Source of the DNA: Ruminococcus sp.
Lineage (GTDB): Bacteria; Bacillota; Clostridia; Oscillospirales; Ruminococcaceae
Direction of reading: 5' to 3'
Assembly (NCBI GenBank): GCA_017516465.1
Contig: JAFXCR010000009.1
Location: forward strand, 1-47,578
Length of the DNA stretch: 47,578 bases
The notes below the pieces were generated by a model. The model worked only from the letters and a program-made list of their open reading frames with translations. It had not been told where the DNA came from and did no database searches. Below, piece by piece: positions 14,811-23,679 of the stretch. Both the position numbers and the translations under genes were made by a program. Every line of letters begins with the position of its first letter. Position 1 is the first letter of the stretch.

Positions 14811-14851
14811 GAATATTGACAATATACGACAAAATAAAGGAAGGAAATCAG

Positions 14852-15556
14852 ATGAGTGCATATATAGAATTCAGAGATGTTAGAAAACTTTATAAAACGG
14901 GAGAGGTAGAAATTGCAGCTCTAAACGGAGTTGATTTTGAAATAGAAAAGGGTGAATTCTGCGTTATAGTCGGAGCGTCCGGTGCCGGAAAAACCACGAT
15001 ACTCAATATACTTGGCGGAATGGAGACGCTTACATCAGGAAGTGCATGGCTTGACGGTGTAGAGATATCGGCACTTAAAAAAAGAGCACTTACAGCATAT
15101 CGCCGGTATGGCGTAGGATTTGTATTCCAGTTTTACAATCTTGTGCAGAATCTGACTGCAATAGAAAACGTCGAGCTTGCAGCCCAGATATGCCGTAATC
15201 CTCTTGATGCGGCAGAAGTACTTGAAAAAGTAGGACTTGGTGACAGAATGAAGAATTTTCCTGCACAGCTTTCCGGAGGAGAGCAGCAGCGTGTTGCGAT
15301 AGCCCGTGCTCTTGCGAAAAATCCGAAGCTTCTGCTGTGTGATGAACCTACCGGAGCACTTGACTATAACACAGGAAAGGCAGTGCTTAAGCTTCTTCAG
15401 GATACTTGCCGCAGTACGGGAATGACGGTTGTGGTTATTACGCATAATCAGGCTATTTCTGCTATGGCAGACAGAATTATAACAGTGAAGAACGGTACTG
15501 TTGCTGATATGAGAATAAACAGTGATATCAGGGATGTCGCTGAAATCGAGTGGTGA
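14852..15556 (+). CDS. ABC transporter ATP-binding protein, LolD/MacB-type
   Basis: A 234-residue ATPase that powers an FtsX-type permease. Walker A is GASGAGKTT (41-49), the signature is [16 protein letters not shown], Walker B is [12 protein letters not shown], and the H-loop is VVITHNQ. This subgroup usually serves lipoprotein handling, peptide export or antimicrobial peptide defence, not classical import. The start is ATG 14852, with AAGGAAGG upstream; the longer frame from 14816 lies at the predicted transcript start. The stop overlaps the start region of the permease, so the two form one operon. No sensor kinase or response regulator, often found beside peptide-resistance transporters, is in the window. 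Confidence 0.93.
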   Translation: MSAYIEFRDVRKLYKTGEVEIAALNGVDFEIEKGEFCVIVGASGAGKTTILNILGGMETLTSGSAWLDGVEISALKKRALTAYRRYGVGFVFQFYNLVQNLTAIENVELAAQICRNPLDAAEVLEKVGLGDRMKNFPAQLSGGEQQRVAIARALAKNPKLLLCDEPTGALDYNTGKAVLKLLQDTCRSTGMTVVVITHNQAISAMADRIITVKNGTVADMRINSDIRDVAEIEW

Positions 15557-15561
15557 TGTCT

Positions 15562-17994
15562 ATGAAATCGGTAATGAAGAAAGCGTCGCTGCGAGAGATC
15601 AGATGCAGTTTCGGACGGTATTTTGCTATACTTGCAATTATAGCTATTGGCGTAGGATTTTTTTCGGGAGTCCGTATTACAACGCCGGCTATGATACATA
15701 CAATAAATACCTTTCTTGAAGATAATCAGTTCTATGATTATCGGCTTGTTTCTTCTGCGGGATGGAGCGCAGAGGATGCGGAAGTATTTTCCGAAGCCGA
15801 AGATGTAAGATATGCCGAGGCTTCATACAGTCTGGATGCTATATATAATTATAAAGGTGCTAAGGAAAATGTACTGAAAACACATTCAATCACAAAGAAT
15901 ATCAATACGCTTGAGCTTGTCAGCGGTCGTATGCCGCAGTCACCGGACGAATGTGTTATTGATGCGGGTATTCATTCATTGCCTCCGATAGGAAGCAGTA
16001 TCAGACTTTCTGCAGAAAATGACGAAGAAACAAAAATGAGTTTCAACGGTAAATCCTTTAAGGTGGTCGGAACAGTTAATTCTCCGTTGTATATCAATAT
16101 TGAACGAGGAACGACGTCCATCGGAAACGGAAGTGTTGCAGGATTTGTGTATATGCTTCCTGAGGCGTTTGCTGTTACGAGATATTCGGAAATATATGTA
16201 AGGTTTAATCATAATTGCCAGATATATTCCGATGAATATAAGGATTTCATGGAAGGTAGGTCTGAGACATGGGAGCCTATGGTGGAAACTCAGGCAAAGG
16301 AAAGCGTTGAAGGTTATTCAGATAAATATATTCCGGTAGTTTATATTTTAAGCAGGAATTACAATATCGGATATTCGTGTTTTGAAAGTGATTCAGAGAT
16401 AGTTGAGCAGGTGTCAAGGATATTTCCGGTGTTTTTCATACTTGTCGCCGCACTTGTATGTATGACTACAATGAGCCGTATGATGGAAGAACAGCGTACA
16501 CAGATCGGTATATTCAAAGCCATAGGATATACAGACAGAGAAATAATGAGAAGATATCTCTTTTATTCCGGAAGTGCCTCACTGATAGGAAGCATAGTCG
16601 GATACGCAGTAGGAATCATTCTGTTCCCCGGAGTAATATGGATGACTTATAAACTGATGTATATTTCCATTCCGATGAAATACGTCTTTGATCCGGTACT
16701 TGCCGCAGGAGTTACAGGAGCCTCATTGCTCTGCTCTATGGGAGTTACATGGTTTTCATGTCGTCACGAGCTGTCGGGAACAAGTGCCTCACTGATGCGT
16801 CCGAAGTCCCCGAAGGCAGGAAAAAGAGTTCTTCTGGAACGTATTCCGTTTATCTGGAATCACATGAAATTTCTGCATAAGGTATCGGTAAGAAATATTT
16901 TCAGATATAAGAAAAGATTTTTTATGATGATTATCGGAATAAGCGGATGTACAGCACTTCTCCTTACCGGATTCGGTCTCAGAGATTCAATTTCTCGCTT
17001 TGCCGACAGACAGTATGGCGATATCATAACAGCTGATGCTCAGATTTCCTTCAATGCAGATGAAGATGGGAGTATTCCCGAACAGATAAAGGAAGATCTT
17101 GAATTAAAGACCGGAGGATATACATTCATTCACAGTACAAACTGGGATATTCTGTACGATGATAAAGTGAAAAATATCACACTTGTAGTTCCGGAGAATT
17201 TTGATGAAATGAAGAAATTCATGAATTTCAGAAATAAAGACGGAGAAGATACAGCTCTTCCAGACATTAATGAAGCAATAGTAAGCAACAGTATTCATGA
17301 GCGTTATGGAGCAGAAATTGGTGATATAATAACTCTGCGTGACGGACAGCTTAGTGAGATAAAGGTAAAGGTTGTAGGTGTATTTGAAAATCACGTTTAT
17401 AATTATGTGTTTATCTCTCCTGAAACAATGGAAGAACAGCTTTCATCGCCTGTCGTATATAATGGTGCATATCTTGATATCAGAGGAGGTGGAAATAAAA
17501 GGGAAATACTTGAATTAACAAAGAAATCAAATGTTACTTCATTGATAATGTTCAAGGATCTTAAAGAGAGAATGTCAAACATGATGAGCAGTCTTAATTA
17601 CATCGTATTGCTGATTATACTCAGTGCGGCCGGACTTGCCTTTGTCGTTATATATAATCTGACGAATATAAATATAACGGAGAGACTTAGGGAGATAGCG
17701 ACTATCAAGGTCCTCGGATTTTTCCGGCGAGAGACATCAGCGTATGTACTCAGGGAGAATATTGTACTTACTGCAATAGGAACTGCTGTCGGACTCGGAC
17801 TTGGTGTACTGCTTCATAAATTTGTCATGGCTCAGATAGTAGTTGATCTTGTTTCTTTCCGGACAGAAATATTCCCGATAAGCTTTGTAATAAGTGCATT
17901 GCTTACATTTGTATTCAATTTTATAATAAATCTGTTTATGGGGATAAAGCTTGAAAAGATAAATATGGCTGAATCTCTCAAATCAGTTGATTGA
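15562..17994 (+). CDS. FtsX-like ABC transporter permease
   Basis: About 810 residues, the partner of the ATPase just upstream. A membrane helix near the N-terminus (about 20-40) is followed by a large extracytoplasmic region, then a first FtsX block of three helices (about 290-400, with MEEQRTQIGIFKAIGYTDRE in its cytoplasmic loop), a second helix near 460, a second outside region and a last FtsX block (ERLREIATIKVLGF and further helices). Two FtsX domains in one chain mark the full-length MacB/YknZ-like class. The start is uncertain: in-frame GTG 15550, ATG 15556 and ATG 15562 are possible; 15562 has GTGGTG 6 bases before it. A terminator follows. The substrate cannot be told. Confidence 0.92.
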   Translation: MKSVMKKASLREIRCSFGRYFAILAIIAIGVGFFSGVRITTPAMIHTINTFLEDNQFYDYRLVSSAGWSAEDAEVFSEAEDVRYAEASYSLDAIYNYKGAKENVLKTHSITKNINTLELVSGRMPQSPDECVIDAGIHSLPPIGSSIRLSAENDEETKMSFNGKSFKVVGTVNSPLYINIERGTTSIGNGSVAGFVYMLPEAFAVTRYSEIYVRFNHNCQIYSDEYKDFMEGRSETWEPMVETQAKESVEGYSDKYIPVVYILSRNYNIGYSCFESDSEIVEQVSRIFPVFFILVAALVCMTTMSRMMEEQRTQIGIFKAIGYTDREIMRRYLFYSGSASLIGSIVGYAVGIILFPGVIWMTYKLMYISIPMKYVFDPVLAAGVTGASLLCSMGVTWFSCRHELSGTSASLMRPKSPKAGKRVLLERIPFIWNHMKFLHKVSVRNIFRYKKRFFMMIIGISGCTALLLTGFGLRDSISRFADRQYGDIITADAQISFNADEDGSIPEQIKEDLELKTGGYTFIHSTNWDILYDDKVKNITLVVPENFDEMKKFMNFRNKDGEDTALPDINEAIVSNSIHERYGAEIGDIITLRDGQLSEIKVKVVGVFENHVYNYVFISPETMEEQLSSPVVYNGAYLDIRGGGNKREILELTKKSNVTSLIMFKDLKERMSNMMSSLNYIVLLIILSAAGLAFVVIYNLTNINITERLREIATIKVLGFFRRETSAYVLRENIVLTAIGTAVGLGLGVLLHKFVMAQIVVDLVSFRTEIFPISFVISALLTFVFNFIINLFMGIKLEKINMAESLKSVD

Positions 17995-18000
17995 TATCAA

Positions 18001-18027
18001 AGCTCTGCGATTGCAGGGCTTTTTTTT
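18001..18027 (+). terminator. Rho-independent terminator after the permease gene
   Basis: AGCTCTGC (18001-18008) pairs with GCAGGGCT (18013-18020), one G-T wobble, 4-nt loop, then T7. Confidence 0.85.
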
Positions 18028-18057
18028 GTCATAAAATACCTGACGTGTGAATATGAT
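18028..18057 (+). promoter_or_regulatory. Possible sigma-E (mother-cell) promoter of spoIIIA
   Basis: GTCATAAA (18028-18035) and AATATGAT (18050-18057), 14 bases apart, fit the sigma-E pattern (about GTCATATT and CATACAAT) imperfectly. In Bacillus spoIIIA is known to be sigma-E dependent. No good sigma-A promoter is seen here. Confidence 0.35.
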
Positions 18058-18079
18058 TGAGTGAAAGGGGAGAAAAGAA

Positions 18080-18988
18080 TTGAATGAACGTACAAGCTAT
18101 GAGATCATATTATCCTATATGACGCCGGAGATACGGTGTGCAATGAAGCAGGCTGCCGAAGAATCCGTAAACCTGAGTGAAATAAGATTTCGCAGCGGAC
18201 GTGCTGTATCATTCGTTTATCCCGGAAAGATAATGTTTCTTACTTGTGACGGCAGACTGATAGCTGATTACAGAGACAGCAGGTGCATCTGTGCATCGGC
18301 ATCTGATATACATAAAATTGTAGAAGCTCTGTGCAGATATTCTGTCCATAGCTGTTCCAGAGAGCTGAATGAAGGATTTTTTGTTATAGGCGGAGGAATT
18401 CGTGTAGGTGTTTCAGGAACGGTAACAAGTACGTCCGACAAGAGTATAAAGGATTTCAGCAGTCTTAATTTCAGAATAGCACGATCAGTAAAAGGATGTG
18501 CCGAGGATTTGTTCAGAAGAACAAATGGACGAAGCGTACTTGTATGCGGCGGGGTGAATTCTGGTAAAACTACAATTCTGCGTGATTTATGCCGCCTTTA
18601 TGGAAATAGCCGGAAGGTCGTGCTGATTGATGAAAGGAATGAAATATCGGCAAGTACCGGAGGTGTTGCTGGCAGAGATGTAGGAGTAATGACTGATGTT
18701 ATCGTAGGTTCTGAACGTGCTGCGGGGATTATATCGGCAGTCAGGACGCTTTCGCCTGATGTAATAGTATGTGACGAGATTTCGCAGACTTCAGATGCAG
18801 AAGCGATACTCAGCGGAGCAGGCTGTGGAATAAGCTTTACCGCCTCCCTTCACGCTGAGAATTATGAAGATATGTTAAGAAGGAAAATTGCAGTTCCGCT
18901 GATAGAAGCAGGAGTTTTTGATTATGCTGTATTTCTTCAGGGAAGCAGTTTTCCGTCAAGGATAAGGGAGATAAGGAGGCTTGACTGA
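18080..18988 (+). CDS. spoIIIAA: Stage III sporulation protein AA (ATPase)
   Basis: Mother-cell ATPase of the SpoIIIA-SpoIIQ channel between mother cell and forespore, related to secretion ATPases. The 302 residues contain Walker A GGVNSGKTT (157-165), VVLIDERNE and Walker B DVIVCDE. The start is the rare TTG at 18080: AAAGGGGAG lies 7 bases upstream, and the nearby ATG at 18084 is out of frame. The stop overlaps the spoIIIAB start by one base. It leads an eight-gene operon in the standard order AA to AH. Confidence 0.95.
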   Translation: MNERTSYEIILSYMTPEIRCAMKQAAEESVNLSEIRFRSGRAVSFVYPGKIMFLTCDGRLIADYRDSRCICASASDIHKIVEALCRYSVHSCSRELNEGFFVIGGGIRVGVSGTVTSTSDKSIKDFSSLNFRIARSVKGCAEDLFRRTNGRSVLVCGGVNSGKTTILRDLCRLYGNSRKVVLIDERNEISASTGGVAGRDVGVMTDVIVGSERAAGIISAVRTLSPDVIVCDEISQTSDAEAILSGAGCGISFTASLHAENYEDMLRRKIAVPLIEAGVFDYAVFLQGSSFPSRIREIRRLD

Positions 18989-19494
18989 TGCTTTTGAGAA
19001 TAATTGCTGCATTTATGTTTGCGGCTGCCGGTGCGGTGAGTGGATTTTCCAAAGCAGATAAATTAAGGAACGATCTTGAGCTATGCCGTGAAACAGGAGA
19101 ACTGCTGAGGATATCTGCAATAAACATCCGTTTTCAGGCACTGGATGTATATGAGCTTTCCGGACGGCTTAAAGCTTCTTCTGAGCTGTGTGGTCTTACA
19201 TTTCTGAAGAAGCTTCCGGATTTTTTTTCTGAGGGAGAGAACTTCCACGATCAGTGGAAAAGTTCTGTTTTATTACAGGGCAATATTCCGGATGATGAAC
19301 AGCGTATACTACTCGGATTCGGCGATATGATCGGGACAAGCGATATTCAGGGACAGCTGAGTTCTATAAGCAGTTATGAAGCAGAAATTGAAGCTCTTGA
19401 AAGAAAACGCAGAGAAGATTTTCTGCGTAAGGGACGTCTTTATCGTTCAGCCGGAACCTTATTCGGCGTTATGGCTGGAATCCTTATAATATAG
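18988..19494 (+). CDS. spoIIIAB: Stage III sporulation protein AB
   Basis: A 168-residue membrane protein with an N-terminal helix (about 2-18), a long helical cytoplasmic or intermembrane part related to type II secretion GspF-like domains, and a short C-terminal hydrophobic end (about 156-168). The motif LRNDLELCRETGELLR and the family length fit SpoIIIAB. It is thought to be part of the channel base together with AA. It starts on the last base of the spoIIIAA stop, which implies translational coupling. Confidence 0.9.
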   Translation: MLLRIIAAFMFAAAGAVSGFSKADKLRNDLELCRETGELLRISAINIRFQALDVYELSGRLKASSELCGLTFLKKLPDFFSEGENFHDQWKSSVLLQGNIPDDEQRILLGFGDMIGTSDIQGQLSSISSYEAEIEALERKRREDFLRKGRLYRSAGTLFGVMAGILII

Positions 19495-19528
19495 ACTTCT
19501 GAAAATATGTCGGAGAAAGGAAATAAAA

Positions 19529-19726
19529 ATGGATATTGATCTTATTTTCAAAATTGCAGGAACAGGAATAATTGTAGCGGTACTCAATCTGGTACTGAAA
19601 AGAGCTGAACGTGAGGAACAGGCAATGATGACAACCCTTGCTGGATTGATTGTCGTACTTGTTGTGATCGTTCAGGAGATAGGAAATCTTTTTGAGACAG
19701 TCAAGACTGTATTCGGCTTATGGTAG
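19529..19726 (+). CDS. spoIIIAC: Stage III sporulation protein AC
   Basis: A 65-residue protein with two membrane helices (about 7-23 and 32-50) and the characteristic middle LKRAEREEQAMMTTLAGLI. The length is normal for SpoIIIAC, a small membrane subunit of the feeding-tube channel. ATG 19529 follows GGAGAAAGGAAATAAAA. Its stop overlaps the spoIIIAD start by 7 bases. Confidence 0.93.
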   Translation: MDIDLIFKIAGTGIIVAVLNLVLKRAEREEQAMMTTLAGLIVVLVVIVQEIGNLFETVKTVFGLW

Positions 19727-20109
19727 AGAGTAGTCTTTCCGTATCGGTTTTCTGCATAAGTGCAGCGATACTGGCGGTGCTTCTTCGTCAGTATTGTCGG
19801 GAGCAGTCAATGATGATAGCCATTGGTGTATGTACCGGAGTAATAGGGGGATTCATGCTTTTTATCGGACCTGTTATATCGGAAGTGCGGGAAATCTTTA
19901 TGTCGTCAGGAATTCCGGACAGTTATATGTCAATCATATTCAAAGCAGCGGCAATATGCTTTATAACGCAGATTACCGCCGAAATATGTGCCGACAGCGG
20001 AGAAGGTGCGATAGCGTCTGCGGCGGAGTTATGGGGACGTGGAATGCTTGCCTTCATGAGTCTGCCGATAATCCGTTCACTGCTGGAAAAAATAAATGAA
20101 ATGATATAG
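19720..20109 (+). CDS. spoIIIAD: Stage III sporulation protein AD
   Basis: A 129-residue protein with three or four membrane helices; LRQYCREQSMMIAIG resembles the middle of SpoIIIAC, to which AD is related. FKAAAICFITQITAEICADSGEGAIASAAELWG is the conserved second half (only its parts are needed for recognition: ITQITAEIC and DSGEGAIAS). The start ATG 19720 lies inside the end of spoIIIAC, so the two are coupled. It is a membrane subunit of the SpoIIIA complex. Confidence 0.92.
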   Translation: MVESSLSVSVFCISAAILAVLLRQYCREQSMMIAIGVCTGVIGGFMLFIGPVISEVREIFMSSGIPDSYMSIIFKAAAICFITQITAEICADSGEGAIASAAELWGRGMLAFMSLPIIRSLLEKINEMI

Positions 20110-20120
20110 GATCAAGAAGT

Positions 20121-21215
20121 ATGAGAAGAATTCTGGTAATTGTATTTATACCTTTTATTATGCTGTTTATGACAGTTCCGATGAGGACATCCGCTGAATA
20201 TGAGAGAGAGCAGTCGGAGATAGAAGAAGAAGTAGATAATATTCTTTCTGATTACGAGCTTGATTGGAGTATCGGGGATGTAAGTGGTATTACATTCGGA
20301 GAACTGTGGAATCGTATTATGGCATCTGTTTCGGACAGGCTTGGAGCCCCGTTAAGGCTGTTGGGAACTCTCCTTGCTGTGATTATTTTTTCTGCTGTTG
20401 TAAGAGGTCTGGGTGACGGTACTCTGAATAATGGCAGCAATGCAGGACTTTATAATATGGTTTGTGTATTGACGGCTGTCACAACGATAGCACCGTTGCT
20501 GTTTGTTGTATATGAAAATGCGGTAAATGCCGTTGAAAGGACAGGAGGATTCATGCTTGTTTTTGTTCCGGTATTTGCCGGAATCACAATTGCCTGCGGA
20601 GGAACTCTTTCCGGCGGTGTGTATAGTGTAATGATTCTTGGAGCTTCCGAGCTTTTCACTGCACTTACTGACAGATATCTCATACCGGTATTGGGGGCAG
20701 TATCAGTTCTTGCTGTTTCAGGAAGTGTTTTTCCTAATGTATCAGTTGATGGGATTGTAAAGCTGATAAAAAAGATAATTACATGGGCAATGACAGTTTC
20801 GATGACGCTGTTTACGGGATTTGCCGTAATGAAATGTACTCTTGCCGCAAAGACGGATGGAGTTGCGGTAAAGACAGCAAAATACATAATATCAGGAGTT
20901 GTGCCGATTGTTGGCGGAGCAGTTTCGGACGCTTATACAACAATAAAGGGAAGCTTTGATGTAATGCGTTCAACCGTAGGAACAGCTGGAAACATCGCAA
21001 TAATTTTATTTATACTGCCGCCTGTTATAGAGGTACTCATATTCAGGGGGGTGATGTGGATAAGTACAGCTGCCGCAGAGCTTTTGTCATCAGATGCACT
21101 TGTACGGCTTATGAAAGCAATTGACAGCAGCCTTGCAATAGTTCAGAGTGTGCTTATTTGCTATTCAGTCATGCTGATAATATGTACCGGAATTCTCATT
21201 CAATCGTTTGTATAG
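20121..21215 (+). CDS. spoIIIAE: Stage III sporulation protein AE
   Basis: A 364-residue polytopic membrane protein with an N-terminal signal-like helix (about 3-25) and at least seven further helices. The conserved parts are the acidic stretch after the signal (EREQSEIEEEVDNIL), TGGFMLVFVPVFAG and GGTLSGGVYSVMIL, and SGVVPIVGGAVSDAY. It is the largest membrane subunit of the SpoIIIA channel. ATG 20121 follows a weak AAGAAGT site 11 bases after the spoIIIAD stop. Confidence 0.93.
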   Translation: MRRILVIVFIPFIMLFMTVPMRTSAEYEREQSEIEEEVDNILSDYELDWSIGDVSGITFGELWNRIMASVSDRLGAPLRLLGTLLAVIIFSAVVRGLGDGTLNNGSNAGLYNMVCVLTAVTTIAPLLFVVYENAVNAVERTGGFMLVFVPVFAGITIACGGTLSGGVYSVMILGASELFTALTDRYLIPVLGAVSVLAVSGSVFPNVSVDGIVKLIKKIITWAMTVSMTLFTGFAVMKCTLAAKTDGVAVKTAKYIISGVVPIVGGAVSDAYTTIKGSFDVMRSTVGTAGNIAIILFILPPVIEVLIFRGVMWISTAAAELLSSDALVRLMKAIDSSLAIVQSVLICYSVMLIICTGILIQSFV

Positions 21216-21236
21216 AGTTGTAGTCAAGGAGGAAAA

Positions 21237-21698
21237 ATGGAACAGATAAAGAGTTCTGTCATAGCTGTGTGCACTGTTTCAGCTGCAATTTGTATTATAG
21301 AAAGTCTTGTATCCGGAACACGTCTTAAAAATCAGATGAAGATGATACTCAATCTTGTGCTTATATCGGCAGCGGCAGCTCCGTTCTTGAAAGATGGATT
21401 GGATTTTGATTTTTCCGGATTCAGTTTGAATCACAGTCTTGATTACAGTCATTCTCAGGATATGTATAATGAAGAGCTTCGCCGCCAGACCTCATATAAT
21501 GTTTCATCTGTACTGCTTCAGCAGATTAATGCAGCTGGAATACAATGCGAAAAAATTGAAACAGAAGTTAATATTTCTGAGGATGGCAGCATATCTATTA
21601 CTAAGGTTACACTTAAAACTGATAATTTCAAGGATGCGGCAGAAATCGTCAGGAGCAGTCTCGGCAATGAAACGGAGGTTGTAAATGAAAATATCTGA
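21237..21698 (+). CDS. spoIIIAF: Stage III sporulation protein AF
   Basis: A 153-residue protein with two N-terminal membrane helices (about 7-25 and 35-50) and a C-terminal soluble domain with an alternating helix-strand pattern like the ring-forming domains of secretion systems. CEKIETEVNISEDGSISITKV is in the usual place for AF. The RBS CAAGGAGGAAAA precedes ATG 21237. The reading frame overlaps spoIIIAG by 14 bases. Confidence 0.9.
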   Translation: MEQIKSSVIAVCTVSAAICIIESLVSGTRLKNQMKMILNLVLISAAAAPFLKDGLDFDFSGFSLNHSLDYSHSQDMYNEELRRQTSYNVSSVLLQQINAAGIQCEKIETEVNISEDGSISITKVTLKTDNFKDAAEIVRSSLGNETEVVNENI

Positions 21699-22218
21699 AA
21701 AAATCGGAAATATGAAAAAAGATAAAAAAACTGTAACGGCGGTAATGCTTCTCGGAACGGGAGGACTGCTTCTTATAATGATTTCGTCTCTTTTTTCAGG
21801 GAAGGAAGAAAAAAGCGAAACATTGGAAAATATCAGAGGTACAGATTTTACCGATTCTGCGGATTACTGTCAGGAAACAGAACGAAGGCTTGAAAGCTTT
21901 CTGGAAACGATTGAAGGTGCCGGAAATGTGAGGGTGTATCTTACAGTAGGTACGGATCAGAGGTATGTCTATGCCAGAGAGGAAAAACACAGCCGCTCAG
22001 AAAATAAAACGGAGGAGGAAGAGAAATATGTAATGATCGGGGGAGGAAATGGAAAAAGTGCTCTTATTGAAACTGTGGAGGTTCCTGAGATCACCGGTGC
22101 TGTTGTTGCCTGTACAGGCTGTGATAGTCCGATAGTGACCGAAAGGATATACAGAGCAGTTTCTGCCGCATTAGGGATCTCTTCAGGAAAGATTTTTGTT
22201 ACAAAGCTGGAGGGATAA
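21685..22218 (+). CDS. spoIIIAG: Stage III sporulation protein AG
   Basis: A 177-residue protein with one membrane helix (about 17-35) and an extracytoplasmic ring-building domain; in Bacillus SpoIIIAG forms a large ring in the space between the two membranes. ETERRLESFLETIEGAGNVRVYLT is the family hallmark (best seen in LETIEGAGNVRV). The start lies within the end of spoIIIAF, so the two are translationally coupled. Confidence 0.92.
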   Translation: MKISEKIGNMKKDKKTVTAVMLLGTGGLLLIMISSLFSGKEEKSETLENIRGTDFTDSADYCQETERRLESFLETIEGAGNVRVYLTVGTDQRYVYAREEKHSRSENKTEEEEKYVMIGGGNGKSALIETVEVPEITGAVVACTGCDSPIVTERIYRAVSAALGISSGKIFVTKLEG

Positions 22219-22243
22219 AAAATATCAAAAAAGGAGAAATATT

Positions 22244-22795
22244 ATGAAAAAACCTGCAATAATCATCAGAAAGAAGCATATCATCATGACCTGCCTTACG
22301 CTCATGCTTGCGGTGGCGGTATACATAAACTACGCAACAGCACCGATTAGTCCGGAAAAGGCGTCAAAAAAGATAACGGCTTCGGAGAAAGGCGATACGG
22401 TAAGTTATGGTGAAACCGAGTTTGTAAATGCTGAAGCAGACGGTGCTGCCGATTATTTTGCTCAGGCAAGACTTGATAAGATGAGTAATCGAGATGAAGC
22501 AGTCCAGACGCTTCAGATGATAATCGGAGGGGGAGATATCACAGAGGACGAAATGGTTATGAATGCACTTGATGCTGTTGAGGTATCAAGACTGATTGAG
22601 GCAGAAGGAACAATTGAATCACTGGTCAAGGCACAGGGGTTTGAAGACTGTGTTGCCTATCTTGATGGCGAATCTGCGAAGATTGTTGTAAGGACAGAAG
22701 GTCTTGATAAGGCACAGGCTGCATCCATAAAGGAAATAATTCTGGGTGAGACAGAAGTTTCAGCAGAAAATATCAGAATTTTTGAAGTAAAGTAG
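22244..22795 (+). CDS. spoIIIAH: Stage III sporulation protein AH
   Basis: A 183-residue protein with one N-terminal helix (about 13-31) and an extracytoplasmic domain that in Bacillus binds SpoIIQ across the intermembrane space. ARLDKMSNRDEAVQTLQMII and GFEDCVAYLDGESAKIVV are typical. The start is ATG 22244, with AAAAAAGGAGAAATATT upstream; the longer frame from 22196 would overlap spoIIIAG and has no binding site. It is the last gene of the operon. No terminator is visible; a sigma-A promoter for the next gene begins right after its stop. Confidence 0.92.
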   Translation: MKKPAIIIRKKHIIMTCLTLMLAVAVYINYATAPISPEKASKKITASEKGDTVSYGETEFVNAEADGAADYFAQARLDKMSNRDEAVQTLQMIIGGGDITEDEMVMNALDAVEVSRLIEAEGTIESLVKAQGFEDCVAYLDGESAKIVVRTEGLDKAQAASIKEIILGETEVSAENIRIFEVK

Positions 22796-22824
22796 TTGTA
22801 AAAGATAAAAAAATCTGATATAAT
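22796..22824 (+). promoter_or_regulatory. Sigma-A promoter of the asp23-nusB-xse-isp operon
   Basis: TTGTAA (22796-22801), 17 bases, TATAAT (22819-22824). It separates the housekeeping operon from the sporulation operon. The leader of about 75 bases before ATG 22907 holds a GTTTT/AAAAC hairpin-like repeat near 22847-22866 of unknown meaning. Confidence 0.85.
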
Positions 22825-22906
22825 ATATAAGGAAGAGTATTTGCAGGTTTTGTTAAAAGATAAAACGTGGTAAATGCTTGAAAATACAGAACCGGAGGTC
22901 TGAAAA

Positions 22907-23245
22907 ATGGATGTTTCAAAAGAATCGGTAAAAAGCCGGCTTAAAATATCAGATGATGTAATAATAACAATAGCAAGACTTGCCGCCCTTGATGTTAAGG
23001 GCGTTGCAGGTCTGTGCGGCGATGTAAGCAAAGTAAGCAAGGTGAGAAAAAACGGTCCAATAAAAATTGATATGATGGGCGATGTTGCCGCTATAAGTAT
23101 AGCAATCAGGATCAGAAGCGGTGAAAAGGCGTGTACAGTAGCAAATGCAGTTCAGCTTGCAGTCAAGGAAAATATTCAGAATATGACAGGAATTACTGTT
23201 GCAAGGGTGAATGTTTCTGTGTGCGGAGTCGTTTATAATCAATAA
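22907..23245 (+). CDS. Asp23/Gls24 family envelope stress protein
   Basis: A 112-residue Asp23 (alkaline shock) family protein, without signal or membrane segment. The conserved parts are IARLAALDVKGVAGLCG, IDMMGDVAAISIAIRIRSG and a C-terminal VNVSVCGV. Relatives form filaments or sheets at the cell membrane and are linked to envelope stress; the version just before nusB is very common in Clostridia. The RBS is ACCGGAGGTCTGAAAA. It leads the large housekeeping operon that follows. Confidence 0.92.
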   Translation: MDVSKESVKSRLKISDDVIITIARLAALDVKGVAGLCGDVSKVSKVRKNGPIKIDMMGDVAAISIAIRIRSGEKACTVANAVQLAVKENIQNMTGITVARVNVSVCGVVYNQ

Positions 23246-23259
23246 AAAGGAGAGTTCAA

Positions 23260-23679
23260 ATGACAAGACGTGAAATTAGAGACAGTGCATTCAAGCTGGT
23301 ATTTGAGCAGCTTCTGCGTGATGATGATATTCAGGAACTTTATGATATCGCAGAAGAAATTGAAGAAATAACTGTAAATGAAGAGGTAAAGAAGATTGTC
23401 GAAGGTACAATTGAACACGCAGACGAGCTTGATTTGATTATTTCCGGATACAGCAAATCAAGAAGTATTTCCCGTATTTCCAAGATAAATCTTGCAATTC
23501 TTAGAATTGCACTTTATGAGGCTATATATGATGACAATACTCCTGCGAATGCAGCAATCAGCGAAGCGATAAATCTCTCTATGGTGTATACTTATAAGGA
23601 AGATACTTCATTCATCAACGGAGTTCTCGGAGCGTTTGCAAGAGAGACTCAGAATGGAGAGAAACCTGAAAATGCCTGA
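23260..23679 (+). CDS. nusB: Transcription antitermination factor NusB
   Basis: A 139-residue all-helical RNA-binding factor that works with NusE (S10) at boxA in rRNA operons. The start TRREIRDSAFKLVFEQL and the later INLAILRIALYEAIYDDNTPANAAISEAI (recognisable from ILRIALYE and PANAAISEA) with FINGVLGAFAR are typical. An AAGGAGAGTTCAA site precedes ATG 23260. Its end overlaps the next gene by 8 bases. Confidence 0.95.
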   Translation: MTRREIRDSAFKLVFEQLLRDDDIQELYDIAEEIEEITVNEEVKKIVEGTIEHADELDLIISGYSKSRSISRISKINLAILRIALYEAIYDDNTPANAAISEAINLSMVYTYKEDTSFINGVLGAFARETQNGEKPENA

